From Colwellia polaris (GTDB lineage: Bacteria; Pseudomonadota; Gammaproteobacteria; Enterobacterales; Alteromonadaceae): a stretch of DNA of 64,000 nucleotides. Below the pieces are notes generated by a model. That model was given only the letters and a program-made list of their open reading frames with translations. It had not been told where the DNA came from and did not search any database. The position numbers were made by a program, and so were the translations under genes. The stretch is from contig NZ_NBOE01000004.1 in assembly GCF_002104515.1 (NCBI RefSeq), positions 227,349 to 291,348 of the forward strand. The letters are read 5' to 3'. Shown in pieces: positions 17,453 to 26,860 of the stretch; within the stretch, counting starts at the first letter, position 1; the number at the start of each line of letters is the position of its first letter.

Positions 17453-17538
17453 AATAACTGGCCAGCCTTCAGGAAACCGAAAGCTGAAATGTTCCGTTTT
17501 CGCTTTTTGACTTTATTTTCCAATATAACAGGAGTAAA

Positions 17539-18018
17539 TTGAACAGTACAATAATAACAAATCGATTTTCATATCTAAGTTTTCTTATGCACGCTGTTGT
17601 TCGTTTATATTATTTATCACGTTGGTGCTATTTAAAAAAAATCCCTTTATTACCAAAACTAATTCACTATTTTATTCGTATTATTTTTGCCTGTGACGTT
17701 AAGTATACCGCCGAAATTGGTGAAAACGTTGGTTTCTTCCATAATGGCTTGGGTGTTGTAATTCATAAGCACGCTAAAATAGGTGACGGTACCTGTTTAT
17801 ACCAAAATGTTACCATAGGTGGGAATGGTAAATCTGAAGCAGAAAATGGTATTCCCGTGATCGGTAAAAATGTATTTATTGGTGCCGGAGCGGTAATACT
17901 AGGTCCTGTTACCATTGGAGATAATGCTCGCATTGGTGCTAATTCGGTCGTATTAAATGACGTTGCAGCAAATACTACCGTGGTAGGATCTCCGGCTAAG
18001 ATAATTACAAAACGCTAA
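17539..18018 (+). CDS. Hexapeptide-repeat acetyltransferase (serine acetyltransferase-like)
   Basis: A 159-residue left-handed beta-helix acyltransferase of the CysE/colanic acid type. Hexapeptide repeats run from about residue 60 to 155 (AEIGENVGFFHNGLGVVIHK, IGKNVFIGAGAVILGPVTIG, DNARIGANSVVLNDVAAN). It lacks the N-terminal helical domain of biosynthetic CysE, so it probably acetylates a sugar of the glycan rather than serine. The start is a TTG at 17539 with a strong AGGAG 5 nt upstream; no upstream ATG fits. It is the first gene of the rightward glycan operon, 10 bp before the next gene. The substrate is inferred from context. Confidence 0.8.
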   Translation: MNSTIITNRFSYLSFLMHAVVRLYYLSRWCYLKKIPLLPKLIHYFIRIIFACDVKYTAEIGENVGFFHNGLGVVIHKHAKIGDGTCLYQNVTIGGNGKSEAENGIPVIGKNVFIGAGAVILGPVTIGDNARIGANSVVLNDVAANTTVVGSPAKIITKR

Positions 18019-18027
18019 GGTATAGAT

Positions 18028-19164
18028 GTGAATAAACCTAATAAAATAAGCGTTTTACATGTGTTTATGAATTTAAACCTAGGCGGTGCAGAAAGCCGTA
18101 TTATGGATTTATTTCGTAGCCAAGACCCTGATGTTTTGACCAATGACTTTGTCATCATGACCGATGAGCATTGTTATTTTACTGATGAAGTTCTCGATAA
18201 AGGCGGTAATATCCATGTAATTGATAGTCCGCGTAAGGGAATTGTCAAAAATCTTAGGCAGTTATATCAACTACTCAAGACTAACCCTCAATATGATGCG
18301 CTGCACGCCCATACTTCTTACTATTCTGGTTTGTGTGTTTTTATTGCTTTTTTGGCAGGCATTCCAGCGAGAATAACCCATGCTCGCAATACGAGTACTG
18401 GCGCAAATAATTTATCATCTAAAGTTATGCTACTGGTAGGTCGATTGCTAAGTTCGGCATTTGCTACTAAACGTTTTGCTATTTCAACCGACGCTGGCAT
18501 TTTTTTGTATGGTAAGGGCAAAAACAAAAGACATTTTGAAGTGGTGCCTAATGCTTTTGATTTTCGCAAAGTAAGACATAAAAGTGCTATTAATGATCAA
18601 GAAAAAATAACATTCAACCTCAAGCCTAATCAACTTAATATTGTTTGTGTTGGCCGTTTTTATACGGTTAAAAATCATGATTTTTTATTATCAGTGATCA
18701 GTAAATTCGTGCAAGTACGCCAAGATTTTTGTTTGCACTTAATTGGTGATGGCGAGCTAAAAGAAAAACTACAAGCTCAGGTTATAGCTTTGAAACTTGA
18801 AAACCATGTAAAGTTTTGGGGTAAAAGAGCTGATGTGGATCAGTTATTGTCTTTATTTGATGTGATGGTGATGACTTCAAAAAATGAGGGTCTTGGTGTT
18901 GCCGCATTAGAAGCACAAGCCGCTGGGTTGCCTTGTGTGTTATCAACGGGTATTCCTGAAGAAGCCGATATGAGGTTGGGGTTATGTCGTTATATTGATT
19001 TAAATGCTGGGTTTGAGCCTTGGGTAAAAGCCATTGAAGAACAAGCTGAGTTAGCAACCGTGAGTAAAGTGGTGATTGACCAACAATTTGAACAACGTGG
19101 TTACAGTTTATCAGCAACTCGTCAGCGCTATTTGGATGCATATTTACGTAATGAAAAAAATTAG
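18028..19164 (+). CDS. Glycosyltransferase family 4
   Basis: A 378-residue GT-B enzyme. The N-terminal acceptor-side domain begins VLHVFMNLNLGGAESRIMDL. The C-terminal donor domain has IVCVGRFYTVKNHDFLLSVI, LHLIGDGELKEKL, VMTSKNEGLGVAALEAQAAG and PCVLSTGIPEEAD, with the EX7E-like nucleotide-sugar site typical of GT4. It is cytoplasmic or membrane-associated and extends the lipid-linked glycan. The start is GTG with AAGG upstream. Its end overlaps the next glycosyltransferase gene by 14 bp. The two are similar along their length and look like a tandem pair. Donor and linkage cannot be told. Confidence 0.86.
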   Translation: MNKPNKISVLHVFMNLNLGGAESRIMDLFRSQDPDVLTNDFVIMTDEHCYFTDEVLDKGGNIHVIDSPRKGIVKNLRQLYQLLKTNPQYDALHAHTSYYSGLCVFIAFLAGIPARITHARNTSTGANNLSSKVMLLVGRLLSSAFATKRFAISTDAGIFLYGKGKNKRHFEVVPNAFDFRKVRHKSAINDQEKITFNLKPNQLNIVCVGRFYTVKNHDFLLSVISKFVQVRQDFCLHLIGDGELKEKLQAQVIALKLENHVKFWGKRADVDQLLSLFDVMVMTSKNEGLGVAALEAQAAGLPCVLSTGIPEEADMRLGLCRYIDLNAGFEPWVKAIEEQAELATVSKVVIDQQFEQRGYSLSATRQRYLDAYLRNEKN

Positions 19165-20254
19165 AATATTGCAGGTTATTCCTGCGCTGACCTTAGGCGG
19201 TATATCGTCTGTGGTGATGAATTGGTATCGACATTTAGATGACAGCAAATATCAGTTTGATTTTATTAGTTTTAATGATGGTCCACTCAGAGCTGAAATT
19301 ACAGCACTTGGGGGGAATATATTTATTATTCCTACGATAAAGCAAAAACCTTTTCAGCACTTAAAAGCGCTAAATGAAATTCTTTCCAACCAGAATAAGT
19401 ACGATGTTGTGCATGTACATAACAGCTTTAAAAATGGTGTTTTACTGGGGTTGGCAAAACAAAAAGGTATTAAGGTAAGAGTGTGTCACTCTCATACCAG
19501 TGGTGTTGAAAACAAATTTTTATTGCCATTTATGTCGTTATTTAAAGCAATTGTTACTCGCGCAAGTAATGTGCATTTAGCCTGCGGTAAGGAAGCGGGT
19601 GAGTTTTTGTATGGCAATAAGTCTTTTACGGTGATCAATAATGCTATATCAGTACAGCGATATTTAGCAGATAAACAAGATACGAATAACATAAAAACGC
19701 AGTTTTCTTTACCAAAGAATAAACAATTAGTGTTACATGTTGGGCGTTTTTCAATAGTAAAAAATCATCAGTTTTTATTAGAGCTAGCAAAAGATAAAAC
19801 ACTCAACCCTGCTATACATTTTGTTTGTGTTGGCGAAGGGCCATTAAAAGCCGATTTTGCTGAAGCTATTCAACAAGAAGCTGTGCAGGCTCGTTTCACG
19901 TTATTAACTGCAACACCTGATATACCTTTATTATTAAAAAGTGCAGATGCTTTTATTATGCCGTCGCTATTTGAAGGCATATCGGTAGCTTTATTAGAAG
20001 CACAAGCAGCCGCGCTACCTTGTTTAATTTCAAATACAATCGCGAAAGCATCAGACATGGGTTTAGCGCTAGTAACTTTTAACCCGCTTGACGATCTATC
20101 ACCTTGGCTGATGCAATTAAATAATTTACCTTTGGTTGAGTTAACCGCAGATAAAGTTACTGAAGCATTTTTAGAGAAAGGTTTTTCTACCGAAAGCGTG
20201 TTAGCACAATTAACCAATATTTATAGCTCGCGTGATAAGTATGCTCGCAACTAA
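19151..20254 (+). CDS. Glycosyltransferase family 4 (EpsF-like)
   Basis: The start is placed at ATG 19151 (MKKIRILQVIPALTLGGISS), giving 367 residues. A longer frame from 19076 would run far back inside the previous gene. GT-B fold: the N-terminal VIPALTLGG loop, then LVLHVGRFSIVKNHQFLLEL, FVCVGEGPLKADF, FIMPSLFEGISVALLEAQAA and PCLISNTIAKASDM. This matches the GT4 EpsF-type enzymes found in polysaccharide operons. It overlaps both neighbours by 14 bp, indicating tight coupling. The donor sugar is unknown. Confidence 0.86.
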   Translation: MKKIRILQVIPALTLGGISSVVMNWYRHLDDSKYQFDFISFNDGPLRAEITALGGNIFIIPTIKQKPFQHLKALNEILSNQNKYDVVHVHNSFKNGVLLGLAKQKGIKVRVCHSHTSGVENKFLLPFMSLFKAIVTRASNVHLACGKEAGEFLYGNKSFTVINNAISVQRYLADKQDTNNIKTQFSLPKNKQLVLHVGRFSIVKNHQFLLELAKDKTLNPAIHFVCVGEGPLKADFAEAIQQEAVQARFTLLTATPDIPLLLKSADAFIMPSLFEGISVALLEAQAAALPCLISNTIAKASDMGLALVTFNPLDDLSPWLMQLNNLPLVELTADKVTEAFLEKGFSTESVLAQLTNIYSSRDKYARN

Positions 20255-21566
20255 ATTATCGCAACTATTGAAGGTAGAGGTTGGGTTATGCGCTTTGCTT
20301 ATTGTGTTATATGGCATCACTAATAGCGCACCTTTATTATTAATTGTTGTGCTAATTGGTGTTATTTGTGCATTTTTATTACCCTTTGGGCGTAGCATTC
20401 AATTAGCTATTTTTTTGTTGCCTTGTACGGAAGTTTTTACCCAGTCACCTTATATTTCCATATCATTACTTACTTGCATTTTTCTGGCGATGTTTGGTCG
20501 ATATTTAATGACGCATGTGGCACATACACATTACTCTCAGCCTGGCTTGTTATTAATGTTATTGGTACTTGTGTATGAGCTAATGCATATATTATATAAC
20601 CCAGCAATGGCTTCATTTGTAACTGTGCGTTGGTCTATATTTTTTATTTTTACGTCCTTGCTTTTATTTGATAAGAATAAATATTGTACGTTTTCTCAGT
20701 TGCGTTTTGTGTTGTTATGCGGGGTAATTACCTCAACACTGTTTGGTTTAGTGCATCAGTATTTTGGTGCTGCAGCTGCACACTCTGTGAAAACTATTGC
20801 TCGATTTGCAGGTGGTGCGGGTGATCCTAATAACTTTGGGTTGTTTTGTTTATTACTGATTTATTTCTACTTACCCGTAGTACCAAGAGCAAAGGTCTCG
20901 AGATCAACATTTTTAATTATTTTACTTATGCTAGCTTTTGGGGCACTTACCGTATCTCGTAGTTTTTTTATTGTTGCGACTTTAAGTTTATTTACCTATT
21001 TTATTTTTTATTTTCGTTCGGCAATAGGCGATATCTTTGTAAGATTCCTGCTGTTATTAAATTTTCTCCTGATATTATTTTGTTTATATTGGATAAGCGG
21101 TGCGTCGTTTATCGGCGATTTAGATATATTTGTTCGATTCAATGGCAATAATTTATCCGACTTAACGGGCTCTCGAAGTGATATATTACAAGCTTATCTG
21201 CAATTATTTTTAGATTTACCTTATAATTTTGTGCTATTTGGTGCCGGCATTAATGGTTACTTAGTGCATTATAATCACTATTTTTTACAGGCTGGCCTAT
21301 TTAACGAAGTTGTAGGGCCGCACAATACCTTACTTGAAATAATGATAAGTTTTGGCGTAATAGGTTTTACCTTGTTTGCAACTTATATCTATTTCGGCTT
21401 TCGGGCAGAAAGGAACCGTGTAGCTAGTAGTCATATATTTCGTTTAGCTTGGTTACCCATTTTAGTCTTTTTATTATACTGCTTTAGCCTGCAAAACATT
21501 GGAAAATATAGTGGATACTTTATATTAATGTTGATCGTATATAACACCTATAGAAAAGACACCTAG
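20241..21566 (+). CDS. Wzy-like O-antigen/EPS polymerase (O-antigen ligase family)
   Basis: About 441 residues with 11-12 hydrophobic segments spread over the length and a periplasmic loop near residues 290-360. It ends in the Wzy_C signature GPHNTLLEIMISFGVIGFTLF. This family polymerises undecaprenyl-linked repeat units or ligates them to lipid A or protein at the periplasmic face. No separate ligase is seen in the window, so polymerase, WaaL-type ligase and PglL-type oligosaccharyltransferase remain possible. The position next to a Wzx flippase favours polymerase. ATG 20241 is chosen over GTG 20232. The gene overlaps the preceding one by 14 bp, and the next starts one base after its stop. 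Confidence 0.72.
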   Translation: MLATKLSQLLKVEVGLCALLIVLYGITNSAPLLLIVVLIGVICAFLLPFGRSIQLAIFLLPCTEVFTQSPYISISLLTCIFLAMFGRYLMTHVAHTHYSQPGLLLMLLVLVYELMHILYNPAMASFVTVRWSIFFIFTSLLLFDKNKYCTFSQLRFVLLCGVITSTLFGLVHQYFGAAAAHSVKTIARFAGGAGDPNNFGLFCLLLIYFYLPVVPRAKVSRSTFLIILLMLAFGALTVSRSFFIVATLSLFTYFIFYFRSAIGDIFVRFLLLLNFLLILFCLYWISGASFIGDLDIFVRFNGNNLSDLTGSRSDILQAYLQLFLDLPYNFVLFGAGINGYLVHYNHYFLQAGLFNEVVGPHNTLLEIMISFGVIGFTLFATYIYFGFRAERNRVASSHIFRLAWLPILVFLLYCFSLQNIGKYSGYFILMLIVYNTYRKDT

Positions 21567-23081
21567 ATGACAGATTTAAGCCGTGAAAGGCGCAATGGCA
21601 TCTTATTAAGCTATGGCTCAATCGCCATTCGAAATATAGCTGCCTTACTTTTAATCCCTTTTATTATAAATCACTTAGGGGTTAGCGATTATGGCATTTA
21701 TAGCTTGGTTTCTGCCTTGGCTGGTTACCTTATTGTATTGGAGTTTGGTTTAGCAAATACCACGATTCGCTTTTTATCTGTTTATCAGGCAAATAACGAA
21801 AAAGACAAAGCTTCTGAATTTATCAGTAGTATGGTTGTGATATATGGTGCTTTAGCAACCTTTGTTGTTGGTGTCGGTTTAATTGTTTGGTACAAATTGC
21901 CAGCGATTTTTCAGCAGTCTATGACCCTAGCTGAAATTCAATTACTGCAGGCCGCTTTTTTAGTATTGCTAGTAAATGTAGTGATTACGTTAATGAGTAA
22001 TTCGCTTACCGGTATTATTAGTACGTACCAACGTTTTCGCTTCCAAAAGACCACGGATATCTTAGTATTCATTGCTCGTTGCAGTATTGTTGTTGGCTGT
22101 TTGGAGGCAGGTTATGGCGTATTGGCTATTGTTGTTATCGATACCTTTACCAACCTGGTGCACAGCATCATTCGTTTTTGCTATATAAAACAGAATATTG
22201 ATATTCAATTCAAGGCAAAGTTACCGAATAAAGCGACGTTAAAAGAGATATTTATCTATTCATCTTTTATTGCGCTCAATGTGTTAGTTAACCAAATCAA
22301 CTGGCGCGTAGACAACTTAATTATTGGCACATTAACCAACAGTAAATCTTTGGGTATTTTCAATATTGGAAGCCAGTTGCTGTTCAGTTTTATTGCATTC
22401 TCCAGTGCTATTTCGAATATTTTTGTCCCTAAAATTGTTCAAATGGTTAAACAAGAAGTATCGAATACTGTACTAATGTCACAATTGTGCATTATTGGTC
22501 GGTATCAAATGATAGTACTAGGTTATGTATTTGCTGTATTTGCTGCTTTTGGTGAGTTATTTATCCAGCTATTTGTTGGTGATGACTTCTCTCAGGCTTA
22601 TTGGATTGCGTTAATTCCTATGCTGCCCTTTATGTTCGTATTGGCTCAAACGTCGACCAATGCAGTATTACAAGCGCTAAATAAACATAAGGTTCGCAGT
22701 TTGTTGTTATTGGTTACCGCAATAGCAAACATTATTATCTCCATTATATTAGTAAAGAAAATAGGTATGGTAGGTGCTTCTTGGGGTACCGCCTTTGCTT
22801 TATTTGTTGGTGAGCTATTGTTGGTGAATATCTATTTATACCGCGTTATAGGCTTAAACATGTGGCATTTATATCGTGAATTAATACGCTACTCGTTGCC
22901 CGCAATAGTACTAACCTTGGTCTTCGCTTTTACAATAACAGATTATATAGCAGCCACTTGGCTTGGATTGTTTATTGCCTGTGGGCTTACTGGCGTTATT
23001 TATGCCATATGTAGCTATTTTGTAAGTTTAATACCGAGCGAGCGACAGAAAATAAATCGGTTGGTCTTGAAAGGAATATGA
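21567..23081 (+). CDS. Wzx-like lipid-linked oligosaccharide flippase
   Basis: A 504-residue membrane protein with about 12-14 helices of the MOP/polysaccharide-synthesis superfamily. It begins RRNGILLSYGSIAIRNIAAL with the typical FIINHLGVSDYGIYSLVSAL motif, and later has NIGSQLLFSFIAFSSAISNIF and KIGMVGASWGTAFALFVGE. It would flip the undecaprenyl-PP-linked oligosaccharide to the periplasmic face for the adjacent Wzy-like protein. Its ATG directly follows the stop of the previous gene. Confidence 0.86.
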   Translation: MTDLSRERRNGILLSYGSIAIRNIAALLLIPFIINHLGVSDYGIYSLVSALAGYLIVLEFGLANTTIRFLSVYQANNEKDKASEFISSMVVIYGALATFVVGVGLIVWYKLPAIFQQSMTLAEIQLLQAAFLVLLVNVVITLMSNSLTGIISTYQRFRFQKTTDILVFIARCSIVVGCLEAGYGVLAIVVIDTFTNLVHSIIRFCYIKQNIDIQFKAKLPNKATLKEIFIYSSFIALNVLVNQINWRVDNLIIGTLTNSKSLGIFNIGSQLLFSFIAFSSAISNIFVPKIVQMVKQEVSNTVLMSQLCIIGRYQMIVLGYVFAVFAAFGELFIQLFVGDDFSQAYWIALIPMLPFMFVLAQTSTNAVLQALNKHKVRSLLLLVTAIANIIISIILVKKIGMVGASWGTAFALFVGELLLVNIYLYRVIGLNMWHLYRELIRYSLPAIVLTLVFAFTITDYIAATWLGLFIACGLTGVIYAICSYFVSLIPSERQKINRLVLKGI

Positions 23082-23178
23082 AAAATCTTAGCCTATGATG
23101 CTGTTTTATAAGCAGTATTTTATTGTAATAAAACATAGGTGCTTATTGAATCATTACATTTTATTTTAAGGCAGTATT

Positions 23179-24288
23179 TTGAAAATAGTAATTATTGGCG
23201 CTTACCCTAATTCTATCATTGGTTTTCGGGGTCCCTTGATTAATGCATTTGTTAAAGCAGGGCACGAGGTAATTGTGATGACAGCACCAGCCTCAGAAGA
23301 AGTTGTAAGTGAAGTTACCGCGTTAGGTGCAAGCTTTAGACCTTATTCAGTTGAGCGTAATGGATTAAACCCAGTTGCTGATCTAAGTACATTATTCGAG
23401 ATTAAAAAAGCTTTAAAGTCATTAAAACCCGATCATGTACTCGCCTATACGATTAAACCGATTATTTGGGGCGGAATTGCCGCTCGTTTTATCGGCTTTA
23501 AAAACTTCCACGCGATGATAACGGGGTTAGGTTATGCCTTTGAAACAGGCAGTTTTGCCCGTAATTTGGTTAATATAATCGTTAAGCACTTATATAAATT
23601 CTCATTAACCAATGCGAAAAGCGTTATTTTTCAAAACCAAGATAATCGACAGCTATTTGTTGAGTTAGGGTTAGCTGATGCCAACAAGTGTTATCGTGTA
23701 TTTGGCTCCGGTGTTGATATTTCGGCTTACCAAAAGCAACCCTTACCTGAGCAAGCAACAACCTTTTTACTGATTGCTCGCCTGTTGGGTGATAAAGGTA
23801 TAAGAGAGTTTGCTGAGGCCGCCAAAATAGTAAAACAAAGTTATCCTAACGTTAAGTTTCAAGTGTTAGGTCCTTACGATAGTTCACCAGATAAAATTAG
23901 TGCTAGCGAAGTAGCTCAGTGGCAAAAACAAGGCCATATTGAGTATTTAGGGGAAACAGATAACGTTAAGCCTTATATTCAAGCATGTCATATATACACA
24001 TTACCTTCTTATCATGAAGGCTTACCAAGAACCGTATTAGAAGCCATGAGCATTGGGCGACCCATATTAACCACCGATGCTGTAGGGTGTCGAGATACAG
24101 TAGTGAATGGCGAAAATGGTTGGTTAGCACCTCCGCGTGATGCTGGTGCCTTAGCAGTTAGAATGATTTGGTTTATTGAAAACCCAGAGCAGTGGCAAAA
24201 AATGGCAGCAGCTAGCCGACTTATGGTGGAAGAAAAGTTTAATGTAACGCAGGTAAATGAAGCCATTAGTAACATTATGCAACTTTAA
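23179..24288 (+). CDS. Glycosyltransferase family 4 (PglA-like)
   Basis: A 369-residue GT-B enzyme. It starts KIVIIGAYPNSIIGFRGPLI and contains HAMITGLGYAFETGSFARN, the TGLGYAF feature common in PglA/WbnK-type transferases. The donor domain has LLIARLLGDKGIREFAEAAK, LPSYHEGLPRTVLEAMSIGR and TDAVGCRDTVVNGENG. PglA-type enzymes add HexNAc to lipid-linked bacillosamine, which fits the leftward operon, but the donor here is not proved. The start is TTG with AAGG upstream. A 97-bp gap after the flippase gene suggests a separate initiation region or a late operon gene. Confidence 0.83.
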   Translation: MKIVIIGAYPNSIIGFRGPLINAFVKAGHEVIVMTAPASEEVVSEVTALGASFRPYSVERNGLNPVADLSTLFEIKKALKSLKPDHVLAYTIKPIIWGGIAARFIGFKNFHAMITGLGYAFETGSFARNLVNIIVKHLYKFSLTNAKSVIFQNQDNRQLFVELGLADANKCYRVFGSGVDISAYQKQPLPEQATTFLLIARLLGDKGIREFAEAAKIVKQSYPNVKFQVLGPYDSSPDKISASEVAQWQKQGHIEYLGETDNVKPYIQACHIYTLPSYHEGLPRTVLEAMSIGRPILTTDAVGCRDTVVNGENGWLAPPRDAGALAVRMIWFIENPEQWQKMAAASRLMVEEKFNVTQVNEAISNIMQL

Positions 24289-24365
24289 TCGCGGGTGTTG
24301 GTGGCGGGTGTTAACTGCTGTGTTTTTGAAAGCTTTCTTTGTAAAACAATAATAAACAATACAAA

Positions 24366-24380
24366 TGATATTGATTCCTA
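24366..24380. promoter_or_regulatory. Possible Fur-box-like element
   Basis: TGATATTGATTCCTA matches the 7-1-7 Fur core (TGATAAT-n-ATTATCA) at about 11 of 15 positions. It lies 60 bp upstream of the TonB receptor start. An iron-regulated receptor gene would be expected to have such a site, but the match is only moderate. Confidence 0.3.
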
Positions 24381-24439
24381 TTTAGTTTCGTGATTAAATG
24401 CGGGCAATTAAAATAATTGTCTCTTTTATAGGTTTATCC

Positions 24440-26617
24440 ATGCGAATTTCACCTCTTTTTCAACCAGCGTTAATCGCTCTATCGGTTGTTACTTCTATTG
24501 CGAATACTGCTCAAGCAGCTGATGATATAGAGCATTTAGCTATTTTTGGTAATGCTCAAGCGGTAAATGATGTGCCTGGCAGTGCTCACATGATTTCTCA
24601 AGCAGAATTAGAAAAATTCGATTTCACCGATATTATGCGTACATTAACCTCGGTTCCTGGCGTTTATGTTCTTGAAGAAGATGGCTATGGTTTACGTCCA
24701 AATATTGGTATGCGTGGCACAGGTCAAAATCGCAGTGAAAAAGTTACAATTATGGAAGATGGCGTATTAGCCGCTCCAGCACCTTATTCAGCTCCTTCTG
24801 CTTATTACTTCCCAACTGCCGGTCGTATGCAACAAATTGAAGTACTTAAAGGTACGTCAAGTGCTATGTATGGACCACGTACAACGGGTGGTGTAGTTAA
24901 CATGCTTTCGCGTAGTATTCCAAGCGAGGCACTTGCAGGACAAGTAAATTTAAGCGCAGGTGAAGATGGTTTTGCTAAAGCACATGCTTATGTTGGTGGT
25001 GCTGGCGAAAACGTATCGTCATTATTTGAAGTATTTCGTTATCAAGCTGATGGTTTCAAAGATGTAAACCACACCGGTGATGATACTGGTTTTGTTAAAA
25101 ATGACATTATGGCAAAAATTCTTATTAACAGTGATGCCGATGCAAAATATTACCAAGAGTTAGAATTTAAATTAAAATATTCTGATGAAAGCTCTGATGA
25201 AACTTACATGGGGTTAACCCAGAGCGACTTTGACGCTAACCCATATTCTCGTTATTCAGCATCACAGCTTGATGTTATGGACACAGAGCATAAGCAATTT
25301 CAGGTAAATCATAGTATTAAGTTGTCAGATCGCTTTGTTTTAGGAACTTCTGCTTACTTTAACGAATTCAGTCGTAACTGGTACAAAACCAATAAAGTGA
25401 ATGGGCAAAGCTTAAGTGGTGGTGGTATTGATATCGCTTCTGCGTTTGACAATGGTACGTTCGAAGATAACGAAATCAGTGTTGAAGTTAAAGCTAACAG
25501 CCGTGATTATGAGTCAAAAGGTATTCAAACGGTTCTAGATGCTGACTTTGGTGCTCATCAAGTTAAATTTGGTGCTCGTTACCACGAAGACAGTATGGAT
25601 AGATTTCAATGGGTTGATCTTTATCAATTAGATAACACCAATTATGAAATGAGCTTAACCGATGCTGGTGTTCAAGGCACTGACTCAAACCGTATAGATT
25701 CAGCGAAAGCTGTCGCGTTATTCATTCATGATGAATATACCATTGGTGACTTTATTATTAATGCCGGTTTACGCTACGAAGATATGACTATTTCGCGTAA
25801 AGATTGGGCAAAAGGTGTTGTAGATAGAAACGAACCAACATCAAAAGATGTGAGTAACGATGTTGATGTTTTATTACCTTCACTTGCAGTAACTTATCGT
25901 GTAAATACTGATTTAGTGGTTATTGGTGGTGTGCAAAAAGGTTTCGCTCCGCCAGCTCCAGGTAACGATAAAACAGAAAATGAAGAAAGCATTAACTATG
26001 AGTTAGGTTTACGTTTTAATAAAGACGCGTTAAATGCAGAAGTATTATATTTCTATTCTGATTACGAAAACATGCATGGTAATTGTACGGCGAGCCAAGG
26101 TTGTGATGAAGAAAACATTGGTAACCAATATAATGCGGGTGAAGTAAAGGTTTCAGGTATCGAAGCTAAAGCAGGCTATGAGTTTGCTGCAGGCTCGGTA
26201 ATGATTCCAGTGGGTTTAACTTACACGTTTACTGAAACAGAGTTTCAAAACTCATTTGAATCAGGTTTAGATACTTGGGGTGATGTTGTTGTAGGCGATG
26301 AGCTACCGTATGTACCAGAAAATCAATTACAACTGAATGTTGGTGTTGTTGGTGAAAATTGGCGTGGTGATGTTTTAGTACGCTATATGGATGAAATGCG
26401 CACAACGGCTGGTCAAGGTGTAATATTACCAAGCGAAGCGATAAAAAGCCGAACAGTGGTAGACTTAGCTGCACATTACAACCTTGCAGAAAACCAAGAA
26501 ATTACCCTTAATGTTGATAACTTACTTGATAAAGAATACATGGCGACACGTACACATGGTTCAATCATGGCTGGTAAACCACGCAGCGTTACTTTAGGTT
26601 ATAAATATAGTTTTTAA
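24440..26617 (+). CDS. TonB-dependent outer-membrane receptor (FecA-like)
   Basis: ATG 24440 gives 725 residues with a signal peptide (MRISPLFQPALIALSVV, then TSIANTAQA). An ATG at 24398 would add 14 residues in front and is less suitable. The plug domain is at about 25-150 (VPGSAHMISQAELEKFD, PNIGMRGTGQNRSEKVTIME, QQIEVLKGTSSAMYGPRTTGGVV), followed by a 22-strand barrel ending GKPRSVTLGYKYSF with a terminal Phe. The plug sequence, including EDGVLAAPAPYSAPSAYYFP, resembles FecA-type ferric-citrate receptors. There is no FecR-interaction extension, so FecI/FecR signalling is unlikely. It is followed by a strong terminator. The transported ligand is inferred. Confidence 0.85.
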   Translation: MRISPLFQPALIALSVVTSIANTAQAADDIEHLAIFGNAQAVNDVPGSAHMISQAELEKFDFTDIMRTLTSVPGVYVLEEDGYGLRPNIGMRGTGQNRSEKVTIMEDGVLAAPAPYSAPSAYYFPTAGRMQQIEVLKGTSSAMYGPRTTGGVVNMLSRSIPSEALAGQVNLSAGEDGFAKAHAYVGGAGENVSSLFEVFRYQADGFKDVNHTGDDTGFVKNDIMAKILINSDADAKYYQELEFKLKYSDESSDETYMGLTQSDFDANPYSRYSASQLDVMDTEHKQFQVNHSIKLSDRFVLGTSAYFNEFSRNWYKTNKVNGQSLSGGGIDIASAFDNGTFEDNEISVEVKANSRDYESKGIQTVLDADFGAHQVKFGARYHEDSMDRFQWVDLYQLDNTNYEMSLTDAGVQGTDSNRIDSAKAVALFIHDEYTIGDFIINAGLRYEDMTISRKDWAKGVVDRNEPTSKDVSNDVDVLLPSLAVTYRVNTDLVVIGGVQKGFAPPAPGNDKTENEESINYELGLRFNKDALNAEVLYFYSDYENMHGNCTASQGCDEENIGNQYNAGEVKVSGIEAKAGYEFAAGSVMIPVGLTYTFTETEFQNSFESGLDTWGDVVVGDELPYVPENQLQLNVGVVGENWRGDVLVRYMDEMRTTAGQGVILPSEAIKSRTVVDLAAHYNLAENQEITLNVDNLLDKEYMATRTHGSIMAGKPRSVTLGYKYSF

Positions 26618-26641
26618 GTCAAAAGTTTATGGTTAAATTTT

Positions 26642-26670
26642 AAAGCGAGCCTTGTGCTCGCTTTTTTGTT
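26642..26670 (+). terminator. Rho-independent terminator after the TonB receptor
   Basis: A 9-bp stem AAAGCGAGC/GCTCGCTTT with a CTTGT loop is followed directly by a T-rich run (TTTGTTTT). It lies 25 bp after the receptor stop codon. Confidence 0.9.
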
Positions 26671-26860
26671 TTATGGGCTTTATTAGCGAAAGTGCGCTGT
26701 AATTTCTAGTTAATGAATATAATTATTATCGGAGAAAAATAGCCTTTATAGCAATTGAAATAAATAATCGATCATTTTAAGGTGGTTTAAATCGTCAATA
26801 ACTTATTACATTTGGTATTACAATCAAAGTGCTTAGTTTGTACTGTTTAAGATGCACTGT

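Noticed and set aside
19076..19150. 25-residue extension of the second GT4 gene into the first
   Set aside because: GT4 homologues start at the KIRILQVIPALTLGG strand; the extension is just the other frame of the upstream gene.
12974..24288. Glycan locus considered as a genomic island with mobile genes
   Set aside because: No integrase, transposase, tRNA junction or flanking direct repeats were seen.
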